This document shows positions 26,832 to 36,588 of a DNA stretch of 64,000 nucleotides, piece after piece. Below the pieces are notes generated by a model that saw only the letters and a program-made list of their open reading frames with translations, had not been told where the DNA came from and did no database searches. How positions within the stretch are numbered: the first letter of the stretch is position 1; the number at the start of each line of letters is the position of its first letter. The position numbers and the translations under genes were made by a program. The DNA comes from Dysgonomonas hofstadii. Its GTDB lineage: Bacteria; Bacteroidota; Bacteroidia; Bacteroidales; Dysgonomonadaceae. The stretch covers positions 234,950 to 298,949 of the forward strand of contig NZ_JACIEP010000006.1 of the NCBI RefSeq assembly GCF_014196915.1, written 5' to 3'.

Positions 26832-28022
26832 TTAATATAAAAAACCAAAAAGCCACAAAGGAATCACATTCTTTTCACCTGTTTCGAGATTAGCTACCGC
26901 ATACATCAATTCTGGCTTATTCTTACCCCTGCTTTTCTTCCCTTCTATTTTAAATTTATATTTATTGTTTTCGGTTTCCACAATAAACATTCCTGCTTTA
27001 GTTCCCTTTTTCAGTTTGCAATCGCTGTGGTGAATCTGGTTGTAGAAAAATGTTTCGCGCAAATCCTGTTCCCTTACTTCCGACATCTTCAGCGGAAACA
27101 TCAGATTAGTATTGTGCATGTAAACCATATCCGGCTTTTTAGGAAATTCTTCCCCTTCTTTGTAAAGCATATTTATCAGACGTGCGCTACGTAGATATTC
27201 CATATAATTGGTCACTGTAGCTCTTGAAATCTCACAATCGACGCTCAGTTGACTGATATTCGGTTTTCCGGGAGATGACAGTGATAATAGATATAATAAC
27301 TTCCGCAGCTTTGGCAAATATGACATCTCGATCTGCTTTATAGAAAGCACGTCAACTTCGAGCATCATATTCACGGTTTTAAGCAGATTTTCGGAAAAAT
27401 TCCTTTTCTCAAGAAAGAAAGGGTAATAGCCGTGATGTTTGTAAGGCCAGAAATGTTTCAGTGGCTCTGCTTCGGAACATATCTCTTTTGCTATTTCTTC
27501 ATGATTATTTATAATCTCATCTATAGTATAAGGCCTGAAATCTTTTTCTAAAATAATATTCAGAAATTCCCTGAAAGAGAACCCCCTGATATTATAAACC
27601 GAAACTATGGATGATATTTCTTCGTCTTCACCCAGCTTCATTACAGTAGAACCCGTAAATACAATTTTCAGTTGAGGGAACAGTTCATGGCACTCTCTCA
27701 ATTCCCTGGACCAGTTGGGATATTTGAATACCTGATCGAGTAGAAGTGTCTTTCCTCCGTTTCTGACAAATTCTTCTGCAAAACTAGTGATCGTTCTTAC
27801 CGTGAAATAGAACTGATTCATGTTTATATAGAGGCAATCCCTCTTATTCACATCGAAAAACTGTTTTGCATACTGGAGCAGAAAGGTAGTCTTACCAACA
27901 CCCCTTGTACCTTTTATCCCTATCAATCGCTGCGACCAGTCAATCTGGCTCATCAGCAATCTGGGAATAACACCTTCGAGGTGCTCTACCAAATACTTGT
28001 GTGTACGAAAAAATGATTCCAC
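26832..28022 (-). CDS. AAA-family ATPase (AAA_14/DUF4143-like)
   Basis: An ATPase of the AAA_14 type common in Bacteroidales genomes. Walker A is GIKGTRGVGKTTFLLQYAK, and a Walker B-like KTLLLDQVFKYPNW follows; a sensor-like IVFTGSTVM is next. A winged-helix part (PNISQLSVDCEISRATVTNYMEYLRSARLI) and a C-terminal nuclease-like DUF4143 region come after. Function is not established. The start is uncertain: no ATG precedes the Walker A by the right distance, GTG at 28022 (VESFFRTHKYLVEH) agrees with the family, and TTG at 28118 would add 32 poorly conserved residues. It is on its own between nifJ and a binding-protein gene. Confidence 0.75.
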   Translation of the reverse strand: MESFFRTHKYLVEHLEGVIPRLLMSQIDWSQRLIGIKGTRGVGKTTFLLQYAKQFFDVNKRDCLYINMNQFYFTVRTITSFAEEFVRNGGKTLLLDQVFKYPNWSRELRECHELFPQLKIVFTGSTVMKLGEDEEISSIVSVYNIRGFSFREFLNIILEKDFRPYTIDEIINNHEEIAKEICSEAEPLKHFWPYKHHGYYPFFLEKRNFSENLLKTVNMMLEVDVLSIKQIEMSYLPKLRKLLYLLSLSSPGKPNISQLSVDCEISRATVTNYMEYLRSARLINMLYKEGEEFPKKPDMVYMHNTNLMFPLKMSEVREQDLRETFFYNQIHHSDCKLKKGTKAGMFIVETENNKYKFKIEGKKSRGKNKPELMYAVANLETGEKNVIPLWLFGFLY

Positions 28023-28208
28023 GGAATATACCTTAATTAAGACCCGACGAAGATACACATTTTTTGCTTCATTGCAAAGTCTGGTTTGCAATTTTAAGCA
28101 AAATTTGTCAAAAACCAATGAAAATTTTCAGAAAAAGATTTTAATCAGGAATTAAATATCGGGCGATTCTGAAAGTTTTGGACAGTCGCCGTCTCGACTG
28201 CTTCTTTT

Positions 28209-29021
28209 CTATTTATAATACTTTTTATAGATAATATTATATTCTTTAGTTTTCTTTACTCTATTGATCCAGGCATTGAGTGAATCGAGCAGGACTGGCG
28301 ATTTATCACTGACTGCCCATGCTTCGAGATGTGTAAAACCGATCAGCGTGGAGTAATCGATCTCCGGCACCGATTTGGCGACCTTCATTGCCACCATTTC
28401 GTCACATACGGCATAGTCTATTTCTTTGGCAGCCACCATCAAAGCCAGTTGTTCGGCACCGTAAGTTTCATCTTCTTTAATATAGATAGTATCACCTATT
28501 TCGTGCGACAGGTTCCTTATTCTTAGTATGGCGGGCGAATTTAACGGAACGTACAATGTTTTCTTTGCCAGAGCCAAGTGGCTTCTTACCGGCTCTATAT
28601 CATTGTTATACTCTTTTTTACGTTGGATCAGCACTTGTCTGTTCTGGGCGACAGGCTCGGTAAAACGTAATACATTCCTTAGTTCGGATGTAACTGGAAT
28701 ATTGCGTGCCATTACATTATATTTACCTGTCTCCAATCCTTCGATACATTTATCGAGGTTGGATTCAAGCAATATCTCTATTTTAAAAGGCATTTGTGAA
28801 CCTAATAACTGTATCAGGTCATGGTTAAATCCTGCGATGGTGTCTCCCGAAACATAGTATCCCGCCGAATTATAGTCGGTGACAATCCGCAATGTACCTG
28901 CTTTCTGTATCTGTATATAATCCTTCGGGGATTCATTATCGCCGGAGAACAACAGGTAAATAGCTGCCACAACACAGATAAAGACAGGAATAAGTGTAAG
29001 GAGCGCCTTATTTTTCAACAT
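28209..29021 (-). CDS. Transporter substrate-binding domain protein (family 3)
   Basis: A 270-residue periplasmic protein with one N-terminal hydrophobic anchor (residues 7-26) and a type-3 solute-binding domain: GTLRIVTDYNSAGYYVSGDTIAGFNHDLIQLLG, VMARNIPVTSELRNVLRFTEP and a C-terminal DSLNAWINRVKKT. No Cys for a lipobox is seen, so it is likely membrane-tethered. The resemblance to the N-terminal half of MltF (without the lytic transglycosylase part) is notable. No permease genes are adjacent, so it may act as a sensor rather than a transporter part. It lies 6 nt downstream of the porin gene and is probably cotranscribed with it. Confidence 0.8.
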   Translation of the reverse strand: MLKNKALLTLIPVFICVVAAIYLLFSGDNESPKDYIQIQKAGTLRIVTDYNSAGYYVSGDTIAGFNHDLIQLLGSQMPFKIEILLESNLDKCIEGLETGKYNVMARNIPVTSELRNVLRFTEPVAQNRQVLIQRKKEYNNDIEPVRSHLALAKKTLYVPLNSPAILRIRNLSHEIGDTIYIKEDETYGAEQLALMVAAKEIDYAVCDEMVAMKVAKSVPEIDYSTLIGFTHLEAWAVSDKSPVLLDSLNAWINRVKKTKEYNIIYKKYYK

Positions 29022-29027
29022 GGTGGA

Positions 29028-31133
29028 TCAATTATTAAATTGCCATGAGATACCCAGTTTCAATACACGAGGATTGTGAGGATAACGATACAGAGAGAAT
29101 GAATCATCACTGATAAGGCCTTTTGTCGCGTTATACATCATCAGGAAGAAGCGGGTATATTTCAGATGCAGGTTTATGTATGCATTCACCTGAGGATAAT
29201 TGCCCAGCTTCATTTCCCGCTGATTGAAGAATTGCATGGTCAACGGATCGTAACCCGGCATATAATATTCGGAATGATAGTGTACATCGGCGCCAAGCTG
29301 CAAAGTGAGTACTTTAGCGATCTTTGTCATCAGGTAGATATTGGAATAGACGCTCAATTGAGGCAAAGGAATAACTTCTTCTTTTGTGGAATTTTGGAAT
29401 ACAACCTGATTATCCCAATGAAAAATACCTGCTGTAAAGTCCTGATCCAACCGTAAAGAGATAATCTGCACATTGTCATTATATTGTACAGGAACAGCAT
29501 TATATTTGTTCTGCAATGTCGCATCACCGTAATAAATATAATTCTTTATATTTTCCACCCCTCCACTGATCTTTGTCCTGGAGAATGATGTTTCAGGGAA
29601 GACGATCTCTCCTCCAGCATACCAACGATCTGTACTAGAAAAGCTTTTATTCCAGTTCCAGTATTTAGAAGAAAAATTTTCCTGAAAAATACTTGGCCTT
29701 ACTTTCTTTATATAGGCATCGGCTTTTGCTTCTACATTTTTCCCAAAAAGAGAGAAACGTGTAGAAATTTCACCTTCCAGTTTAAAGTCTTTTCCTGTGT
29801 TTTTAAGATCAAATTGTCCTGATGCCCTGTATTTAAGATATCTTCCTTTTTCCTTTGTCAGTACACCACCGACATACATTGCATCATCTTCTTTACGCTC
29901 ATATATCCCCGGCAGCGCCCCCGGTATGGAAAATTGCCTCTTATCATATTCAATAAATGCAGTCAATCCGAATTTTACCCATGGACGAAATCCTTCATTC
30001 ATAGCTAACGCCAATGTGTTTTTGAAAGAATAATAGGACATATAGTCGTCGATATTACCCATGTACTTCACCGTAGCACTTTCTACAACACCCTCATCCC
30101 CAATATCAATAGAGGGGCTGTAAACGTTATTTAATCCCGCATAATTAGATGTTATACGCCGACGCTGGTCGGTATAATGGGTGGTAAGGATAACACTGGC
30201 CAACGGCACATAATCTTTTTTCTTGCGCCAGGAGGTAGTACTGTCATTCACCTGATATTGCTCCATATCGTTCCCCAGGTCGTAACGGTTGGTTACATAC
30301 AGGTGACGTCCCCGCATCTTGTTGCGGGTATCTTCCATACGGGTAGGAATATCACGGGATTTTCCGGTGTAAATACTTTCAAGGCTTGGATGATTGGGAT
30401 TTGAGATGTATGTTGTATCGCTGACTCCACCATTTTCGAGAATGACAAAATTGTTATTATGAAAAAAGGCATGCATTTTATACTTGTCACCGATGTAGCT
30501 TGCATAAAAATCATAGCTTACTCCTTTGTTAGCTAGAGAGTTATAAAATCCACGCGAATAGATGTAGTCAAAATCAAAACCTACATTCAGTTTCTTTCCG
30601 GCATTCATAGACATCTCTGCCTGAAAACGCTGCTCCTGGCTCTCTCCACCACCTCCACTCTGATAAAATATATTTGTATACGGCACCTTTGTGTTCAGAA
30701 AATACTGATCTTCCGGATTTTTCCGCCAGAGATACATAGCATCAAGAAACATAAAACGGGAATTTTCCGGCCTTTCGAAGAAAATCTTGGATTGCGCCGG
30801 CGAACCTATATTACCCAGATACCCCATGGCCACACTTTTGCCGTCTACCAGCATACTATTGTGAAAGTTCTGGGTAAGTGTATCCCGGGGGACAAAGATC
30901 CGTTCTCCCAAACGGGGAGTTATCTTCCATGCATAAATGCTGGGTACTATAGTCTGGGCTGTATCAATTATATTTTTTCCTGTAGGAAACCCCAGGCTAT
31001 CTCCTTTTGTCGGATCTATTATCTGCCCGGTATTAGGATTCCTGTTCGTATGTGCTTCGTAGTACTTGTCCTGCGCCTTTATGCCTAGGATAAATACTAA
31101 AAACAAAAATATAATTAACACTTTTCTTTTCAT
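29028..31133 (-). CDS. Putative porin (Porin_10 family)
   Basis: A 701-residue outer-membrane protein. The signal peptide is MKRKVLIIFLFLVFILGIKAQ. The mature region carries many amphipathic, aromatic-terminated strands and ends in LKLGISWQFNN, as expected of a large barrel. Family traits are the opening DPTKGDSLGFPTGKNIIDTAQ and YFERPENSRFMFLDAMYLW. The start is at 31133; an upstream TTG-type start would fall within the promoter element 31139-31146. Pore specificity cannot be predicted. It is the first gene of a two-gene unit with the solute-binding protein. Confidence 0.85.
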   Translation of the reverse strand: MKRKVLIIFLFLVFILGIKAQDKYYEAHTNRNPNTGQIIDPTKGDSLGFPTGKNIIDTAQTIVPSIYAWKITPRLGERIFVPRDTLTQNFHNSMLVDGKSVAMGYLGNIGSPAQSKIFFERPENSRFMFLDAMYLWRKNPEDQYFLNTKVPYTNIFYQSGGGGESQEQRFQAEMSMNAGKKLNVGFDFDYIYSRGFYNSLANKGVSYDFYASYIGDKYKMHAFFHNNNFVILENGGVSDTTYISNPNHPSLESIYTGKSRDIPTRMEDTRNKMRGRHLYVTNRYDLGNDMEQYQVNDSTTSWRKKKDYVPLASVILTTHYTDQRRRITSNYAGLNNVYSPSIDIGDEGVVESATVKYMGNIDDYMSYYSFKNTLALAMNEGFRPWVKFGLTAFIEYDKRQFSIPGALPGIYERKEDDAMYVGGVLTKEKGRYLKYRASGQFDLKNTGKDFKLEGEISTRFSLFGKNVEAKADAYIKKVRPSIFQENFSSKYWNWNKSFSSTDRWYAGGEIVFPETSFSRTKISGGVENIKNYIYYGDATLQNKYNAVPVQYNDNVQIISLRLDQDFTAGIFHWDNQVVFQNSTKEEVIPLPQLSVYSNIYLMTKIAKVLTLQLGADVHYHSEYYMPGYDPLTMQFFNQREMKLGNYPQVNAYINLHLKYTRFFLMMYNATKGLISDDSFSLYRYPHNPRVLKLGISWQFNN

Positions 31134-31138
31134 CGGTG

Positions 31139-31146
31139 CAAACTTA
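31139..31146 (-). promoter_or_regulatory. -7 element of the porin gene (near-leaderless)
   Basis: On the minus strand TAAGTTTG fits TAnnTTTG and ends five nt before the ATG, so the transcript would have essentially no leader. Confidence 0.55.
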
Positions 31147-31228
31147 CACAAAAATTAAAATATGAGTTGTTAATGTTTCTATAAAAACACGGTAAAGCCC
31201 TTATTTATTGTATAAAGCATGCCTATGA

Positions 31229-32344
31229 TCAGATTACCCCCTTTGTAGAAGGCAATTCATAATTGAAAATATCCCGTTTTTTAGCCATTTTCAGTGCACG
31301 GGCAAAGGCTTTGAAGATACCCTCTATTTTGTGATGCTCGTTTGTACCTTCAGCTTTTATATTCAGATTCATTTTGGCAGCATCACTCAATGACTTGAAA
31401 AAGTGCAGGAACATTTCGGTAGGCATATCCCCTACCCGTTCGCGATGAAACCCAGCATCCCATACCAGCCACGGACGTCCGCCAAAATCGAGGGCGACAG
31501 AGCACAAACAATCGTCCATCGGCAGACAGAACCCGTAACGCTCAATCCCCCGTTTGTCACCGAAAGCTATATGTAAAGCATCACCCAAAGCAATAGCCGT
31601 ATCTTCTATGGTGTGATGTTCGTCGACATTCAGGTCACCTTTTACTTTTATCGTCAGATCGATACCCGCATGCTTTCCTATCTGATCGAGCATGTGATCG
31701 AAAAAGCCCAATCCTGTGGATATATCACATTTACCTTTTCCATCGAGATTAAGGGCGATATAAATATCTGTTTCTTTCGTTGTACGCTTCACCTCCGCTT
31801 TGCGTTCTCCTGCAAAGAGGAATTCACTTATCTGATCCCAGTCGGTAGTTTGCAGGATGCAGACAGTTTTCAAATCTTCAGGTACTTCAATATCTTCCTG
31901 TAAAAATATTGCTTTTGTTCCAAGATTTTTAGCCAACTCCACATCAGTCAGACGATCGCCTATAACAAATGAATTTGCAAGATCATATTCTCCCGTCATA
32001 TATTTATCCAGCATGCCTGTACGGGGCTTGCGGGTAGGAGCATTATCTTCGGGAAAACTGCGATCGATAAGTACATCATCGAACGTCACACTTTCTGTTT
32101 CGAATGTCTTCATCATCAGGTTATGAACAGGCCAGAATGTATCTTCGGGAAAGGAAGATGTCCCCAAACCGTCCTGATTAGTAACCATTACAAATTCGAA
32201 ATCCAGATTTTTCCGGATAAAGTATAAGTTACGAATAACTTTAGGATAAAACTCCAGTTTTTCGAAACTATCTAACTGGTAATCGATAGGGGGTTCTATA
32301 ACGAGTGTTCCGTCACGGTCGATAAATAACGCTCTTTTTTTCAT
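31229..32344 (-). CDS. hisB: Bifunctional histidinol-phosphatase/imidazoleglycerol-phosphate dehydratase
   Basis: A 371-residue two-domain enzyme for histidine steps 7 and 9. The N-terminal HAD phosphatase has [10 protein letters not shown] (residues 9-18) and later [19 protein letters not shown]; the C-terminal dehydratase has the metal-binding [12 protein letters not shown] and [19 protein letters not shown]. Length matches E. coli-type HisB. It is the last gene of the his region, 3 nt after a lipoprotein gene. Confidence 0.97.
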   Translation of the reverse strand: MKKRALFIDRDGTLVIEPPIDYQLDSFEKLEFYPKVIRNLYFIRKNLDFEFVMVTNQDGLGTSSFPEDTFWPVHNLMMKTFETESVTFDDVLIDRSFPEDNAPTRKPRTGMLDKYMTGEYDLANSFVIGDRLTDVELAKNLGTKAIFLQEDIEVPEDLKTVCILQTTDWDQISEFLFAGERKAEVKRTTKETDIYIALNLDGKGKCDISTGLGFFDHMLDQIGKHAGIDLTIKVKGDLNVDEHHTIEDTAIALGDALHIAFGDKRGIERYGFCLPMDDCLCSVALDFGGRPWLVWDAGFHRERVGDMPTEMFLHFFKSLSDAAKMNLNIKAEGTNEHHKIEGIFKAFARALKMAKKRDIFNYELPSTKGVI

Positions 32345-32347
32345 TTC

Positions 32348-33079
32348 TCAATCATATATTGGTTCTAAAATACCTTTCTTTTTTGCATTATAAAGATAAT
32401 AGCCTCCATAAAATTCTTTTCCTTCCAACTCTGAAGTATAACTTGCTATCACTTTCTTTCGGATATCAAATATATCGATGATAAACAAACCATCAGATGT
32501 ATTTTCTAGAAGAACGAACCGGTCATTATCAATCCATGCTACATCTTCACAAGCGCCCGATGGCCCCCAGCTCTGAATCACATATCCCATCCTGTTTTCC
32601 AGGTCGTAAAGCCAGACCAGCTGGTCTACTTCTCCGTCAAATACAATAGTTTTACGCCTTTCATCATAATGGGTATAAAAATAAATATCAATATATTTCT
32701 TTTTGTCAGGGGAATAGGAATATATATTGCGTTTGACATCTGTCTTCAAATTGGTATCCAGAGAATCCATTGGATGAGAATAACGATCATACAGTTCAAA
32801 ATTATTGCAACCGGTATATTTAAAATCAGTCATTTTCAACCCGTAATATTTAAACCATCCTCTGGTTATTGGAGCTATCTTTTGTGCAATATCAACAGAA
32901 ATATCTTCCGGAAAAGATATGCTATCACAATGATTTATTACCAGTTTTTTTACATCTGGTTCTGTTGTTGAAATAGAATCGGGAGCAACAGTTCTCCCTA
33001 CAGCCTCTCTTTCTTGCTTTCTTTTTTCCTGGCAGGAAGACAATACAACAAGGATTAATAAAAAACAAACACACCTCAT
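32348..33079 (-). CDS. Lipoprotein of unknown function in the his region
   Basis: A 243-residue protein with a lipoprotein signal (VVLSSC, Cys near residue 16). The mature part contains two to three repeat-like beta segments (DIYFYTHYDERRKTIVFDGEVDQLVWLYDLENRMGYVIQSWGPSGACEDVAWIDNDRFVLLEN), suggestive of a beta-propeller-like fold. I do not recognise a family. It abuts hisC directly (no gap) and lies 3 nt before hisB, so it is surely cotranscribed, yet nothing suggests a role in histidine synthesis. Confidence 0.85.
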   Translation of the reverse strand: MRCVCFLLILVVLSSCQEKRKQEREAVGRTVAPDSISTTEPDVKKLVINHCDSISFPEDISVDIAQKIAPITRGWFKYYGLKMTDFKYTGCNNFELYDRYSHPMDSLDTNLKTDVKRNIYSYSPDKKKYIDIYFYTHYDERRKTIVFDGEVDQLVWLYDLENRMGYVIQSWGPSGACEDVAWIDNDRFVLLENTSDGLFIIDIFDIRKKVIASYTSELEGKEFYGGYYLYNAKKKGILEPIYD

Positions 33080-34109
33080 TTATAGCCGTTTGAGTGTTTC
33101 TATCAATACTCTGTTTTCTTCATCCGTCCCCACCGTTATACGCAGGCAACCTGCACAGAGGGAAACAGAATTACGGTTACGTACAATTACGCCTTTATCT
33201 GCCAGTTGCTTATACATACCATTGGCGTCCCCCACTTTTACCAGTATAAAATTAGAATCAGTCGGGTAGATCTTTTCCACAAAAGGTAAGGTAGCCAGTT
33301 CTTTATTCAGATAATCCCGCCCATTAAGCAAGATTTTTATCCACTCTTTCCTCAATTCCAGTTTATCCAGCTCTTCGCTTACAAAGTTTTGAGTAAGGAT
33401 ATTCACATTATACGGATATTTAACTTTATTGAATAATTTAATTATTTCCGGTGAAGCGAAAGCCATTCCTAAACGAACAGCAGCAAGCCCCCAAGCTTTA
33501 GAAAATGTTTGTAACACAATCAGATTCGGATATTTATCCAAACTGCTGATCCATGTTTCTTCAGATGCGAAGTCTATATATGCTTCATCTACAATAACAA
33601 TTCCCTGAAAAGAATCCAGCACTTTTTTAATTTCATCTCTTTTCAAAAGGTTACCTGTAGGATTGTTGGGAGAACAAAGAAATATCAGCTTAGTCTTATC
33701 ATCAGTTCTATCCAGTAGCTTCTGGGCATCAAGTTCGAAATTTTCATCCAGCAAAACTTTACGATATTCCACATCATTTACATCGGCACACACCTGATAC
33801 ATCCCATAGGTAGGATCGATGGCGACAATATTATCAACACGAGGCTCACAAAAAATACGGATAACAAGATCGATAGGTTCGTCACTACCATTACCCAGGA
33901 ATATCTTTTCAGGATGGATATTTTTTACTTCTCCTATCTTTTCCTTCAATTTCCATTGCAACGGATCGGGATAGCGGTTATACTTATCGTTCAGTGGATT
34001 CTCGTTAGCATCGAGAAAAACCGAAGCCTCTCCCTTAAATTCATCGCGGGCGGATGAATAAGGCTTCATATTCCATACGTTTCTGCGGACTAATTGTTGT
34101 AAGCTCATT
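33080..34109 (-). CDS. hisC: Histidinol-phosphate aminotransferase
   Basis: A 342-residue PLP-dependent class I/II aminotransferase that converts imidazole acetol phosphate to histidinol phosphate. The PLP lysine is in [18 protein letters not shown] (K204), with NPNNPTG-type motif SPNNPTGN and VDEAYIDF upstream. The ATG at 34109 is used; a TTG at 34117 would add three residues. It has its own -7 element and an unusual terminator-like hairpin in the leader, so it may be a separate transcription unit from hisG-hisD. Confidence 0.95.
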
Positions 34110-34120
34110 TTATTCAATAA

Positions 34121-34158
34121 AAAAGCAGCTGCAATTCTCTATAAGGTATTGCAGCTGC
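34121..34158 (-). terminator. Terminator hairpin in the hisC leader
   Basis: On the minus strand an 11-bp perfect stem (GCAGCTGCAAT with ATTGCAGCTGC, 34126-34158) is followed by TTTTTTATT, only 12 nt before the hisC ATG. Upstream, ATAAGGTAT (within 34168-34177) can pair with ATACCTTAT in its loop, giving a possible alternative structure. Confidence 0.7.
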
Positions 34159-34187
34159 CCATTTACTATACCTTATACTTTATATAT

Positions 34188-34195
34188 CAAATATA
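34188..34195 (-). promoter_or_regulatory. -7 element for hisC
   Basis: On the minus strand TATATTTG matches TAnnTTTG and would start transcription near 34184, upstream of the terminator-like hairpin. Confidence 0.5.
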
Positions 34196-34250
34196 TTTGT
34201 TGTTTTGCGAGACTCGGCATAATTCAAAGCAAGCTTTAATTCTGCTCTCG

Positions 34251-34835
34251 CTACTTAAAACATTCAATTTTTACTCCCAGTAATTTATAGAACTCCCTCA
34301 GTACAGCCGGATGCCCCGGCCATGCAGGCGATGTTGTCAGGTTTCCGTCTGTTACAGCCTCGGTGGCAGGTACATCTTTGTAATTTCCTCCGGCAAGGGT
34401 TACTTCCGGCCCTACAGCCACATAGCATGTCAATGTACGGCCTTTCACCACATTTGCAGCAGTAAGTACCTGTATACCATGACAAACGGCCGCCACAGGC
34501 AGATTCTTTTCAAAGAAATAGCGTGTATATCCTATCACTTTCGGATCGAGACGAATATATTCAGGCGCACGTCCACCTGTAATATAAAGCCCTGCATAAT
34601 CTTCCGGTTTCACCGCATCGAAACTTTTATTGAGCGTAAAATTATGCCCTCTCAGTTCCGCATAAGTCTGGAAACCTACAAAATCATGGATTGCCGTTGC
34701 AATCTGTTCTCCCGATTTCTTTCCTGGACATACCACATCCACATGAAACCCTACACTCAGCAATGCCTGAAATGGCACCATTACTTCATAATCTTCTACG
34801 AAATCGCCTGCCAGCATCAATATTCTCTTACTCAT
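34251..34835 (-). CDS. DJ-1/PfpI family protein
   Basis: A 194-residue class I glutamine-amidotransferase-like protein. The nucleophile elbow is AAVCHGIQVLTAANVVKGRTLTCY (Cys118), preceded by the GLYITGGRAPEYIR loop. Such proteins act as deglycase/chaperone or stress proteins; substrate is unknown. It lies 106 nt downstream of a cupin gene and upstream of hisC. Confidence 0.88.
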   Translation of the reverse strand: MSKRILMLAGDFVEDYEVMVPFQALLSVGFHVDVVCPGKKSGEQIATAIHDFVGFQTYAELRGHNFTLNKSFDAVKPEDYAGLYITGGRAPEYIRLDPKVIGYTRYFFEKNLPVAAVCHGIQVLTAANVVKGRTLTCYVAVGPEVTLAGGNYKDVPATEAVTDGNLTTSPAWPGHPAVLREFYKLLGVKIECFK

Positions 34836-34941
34836 GATAAAACAGATTTTAGTTTGACAATCAGTTAATTCCTTAAAAGTAACGATAATTGTTAAAAATC
34901 AGTCTTTATCAGTAATAAAAAATATTGAACTCTGTTAAAGA

Positions 34942-35388
34942 TTATTTTTCGTAAGTAGTGACCACAAAGATTATCAGCGGCTCGTTGCCCGTATTGATTA
35001 TCGAATGGTAATTACCATCACCCTGTATAGATGTTACGTTACCTTTTTTCAGGTTAAAGCGGCGGGTTACCTTGTCCAGCCCTTCACGTTCAATATATTC
35101 ACCCTCGCCATGCACCAAAACATAAAGCTCCTGTTCTTTTTTGCTTCCATGCTCATGAAATCCTGCCTGGTCACCCTTATTCAGTAACACCATATATGTG
35201 CCGATACGGTTGTTTACAAGTTCGCCCTTTTCGAATATAGAAAGCATGTAGACCACTCCATTGCCGTCATACATCGGATCCCGTTTCTCAACATCGATCA
35301 CACCTCTCTGTGGTTTGCCAAAAGGGGTAAGCGTAATATCAATGTATCCAGATATTATATCTAATACCTCTTGTTTTTCGTTTCCCAT
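34942..35388 (-). CDS. Cupin-domain protein
   Basis: A 148-residue soluble protein with a single conserved cupin barrel: motif 1 is GFHEHGSKKEQELYVLVHGEGEY and motif 2 is IQGDGNYHSIINTGNEPLI. The metal-binding His/Glu pattern is present (HEH...E). Function is unknown; such proteins are commonly sugar- or metabolite-binding. It is 9 nt downstream of the lipoprotein at 35398. Confidence 0.85.
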   Translation of the reverse strand: MGNEKQEVLDIISGYIDITLTPFGKPQRGVIDVEKRDPMYDGNGVVYMLSIFEKGELVNNRIGTYMVLLNKGDQAGFHEHGSKKEQELYVLVHGEGEYIEREGLDKVTRRFNLKKGNVTSIQGDGNYHSIINTGNEPLIIFVVTTYEK

Positions 35389-35397
35389 ATTTTTATA

Positions 35398-36141
35398 TTA
35401 TTCTTCTGTTTTCTTTTGTAAGGCTTCTTTCAGGTTTACTTTAGCTAATAAGCCATTGTAATCTTCTGTTATTATAGCCATAAATTCTCCGCCATGCCTA
35501 CTGGCCATTTTTTCCAACTGTTTATCTACTTCTGCCGTATCTTTTTCGACAAAACAAAGAGTTGTAGAAGCACCATATCCTGTAGCCTGACACCATATCG
35601 TCATTGTTTTGCCCGGTTTTATAAAGAAATCCTTTACCAATGATTTTTTATTTTCCGTATAACAAAAACGACTGGCAGCCCAGATCGGCATTTGTTGTTC
35701 CTGATAATAAGAATTATTATTCCGTCGCTTTTCTTCCTGAAAATATGTAAATGGTAACTCTTTCGCCGCATTTCCGGTATTGGTTATGGATACTTTCATC
35801 ATGACACCGAAAGGCTTACCTTTTCCTACAACCGAATTATAACGGGCGTTCGACCCTGCATCTACTTTCCTTTTCTCGACTTCATGCACAACGATTTGCA
35901 GGCTGCCAAAAGGAATTGTATCACCGATATTATGTCCCAGTTTTTTCTTTTCTTCGGCAGCCAGTCTTTCTTTTTCTTTTTCGGCATAGACAAGCGCCAG
36001 ACTATCCGATATCCTTTTACTTTCGGCTAAGGCTCTATCGTTTTCCACCTCTCTGTTATTTCCAGAAGTCTGTTTGCCTCCGCATGAGGTCAAAATACAC
36101 ACCATTGCTAATGCAATGGCAGTTTTAAATGTAGTTTTCAT
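35398..36141 (-). CDS. Lipoprotein of unknown function
   Basis: A 247-residue protein with lipoprotein signal (ILTSCGG, Cys near 19-20). Residues 30-70 form a charged, probably coiled-coil segment (RALAESKRISDSLALVYAEKEKERLAAEEKKK). A beta-rich domain follows (PFGSLQIVVHEVEKR, GVMMKVSITNTGNAAKELPFTYF) of the DUF4352/telokin-like type by strand pattern. I do not recognise the family. It lies 12 nt downstream of the GNAT gene in the his region. Confidence 0.82.
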   Translation of the reverse strand: MKTTFKTAIALAMVCILTSCGGKQTSGNNREVENDRALAESKRISDSLALVYAEKEKERLAAEEKKKLGHNIGDTIPFGSLQIVVHEVEKRKVDAGSNARYNSVVGKGKPFGVMMKVSITNTGNAAKELPFTYFQEEKRRNNNSYYQEQQMPIWAASRFCYTENKKSLVKDFFIKPGKTMTIWCQATGYGASTTLCFVEKDTAEVDKQLEKMASRHGGEFMAIITEDYNGLLAKVNLKEALQKKTEE

Positions 36142-36153
36142 AGTGTGTTTGTT

Positions 36154-36588
36154 TTATAGCTTTTTTATCATCTCATAATGAGGAATCCCCACTTCCGTAA
36201 ACTGGTCGCTTTCTATTGTATAGCCATGTTTTTTGTAAAAATCGGCTGCGACTTTACGGGCATGGAGGTAAAGATATTCAAAATTACGGTCGGCAGCTAC
36301 CTGCTCCGCAAACTGTAACAATTCACTTCCTAAGCCTTTTCCCTGGTAAAAGTCATCGATTGCCATTTGGCGCAACTGGATCGTAATATCAGATAATGGC
36401 GTTAAAATGCAACACCCTACCATCTGATCCGATCCAGGAAAATAAGCGGCCAACAACAGATCGTTTCTGTCCCTTTCCAGATCGTCTTCAGAAAAACTTA
36501 TACCAAGAGGTTTCCTTAGAATCTTTGTGCGAAGAGAAACCATCTGTTCGTACTCCGGTGTTTTGTAACCTATTACTTTAAAATCCAT
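36154..36588 (-). CDS. GNAT N-acetyltransferase
   Basis: A 144-residue acetyltransferase. The acetyl-CoA-binding loop is IDDFYQGKGLGSELLQFAEQVAADR (Q/R-x-x-G-x-G/A motif) and YLHARKVAADFYKKHGYTIES follows. Its start codon shares one nt with the hisD stop, so translation is probably coupled. Substrate unknown. Confidence 0.88.
   Translation of the reverse strand: MDFKVIGYKTPEYEQMVSLRTKILRKPLGISFSEDDLERDRNDLLLAAYFPGSDQMVGCCILTPLSDITIQLRQMAIDDFYQGKGLGSELLQFAEQVAADRNFEYLYLHARKVAADFYKKHGYTIESDQFTEVGIPHYEMIKKL

Noticed and set aside
28119..28208. N-terminal extension or separate gene before the AAA ATPase
   Set aside because: Only a TTG start at 28118 is available and the added sequence does not resemble the family.
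34118..34250. Second His leader peptide ahead of hisC
   Set aside because: Short ORFs here (MPSLAKQQ... and MGSCNTL) contain no His run; only the hairpin is supported.
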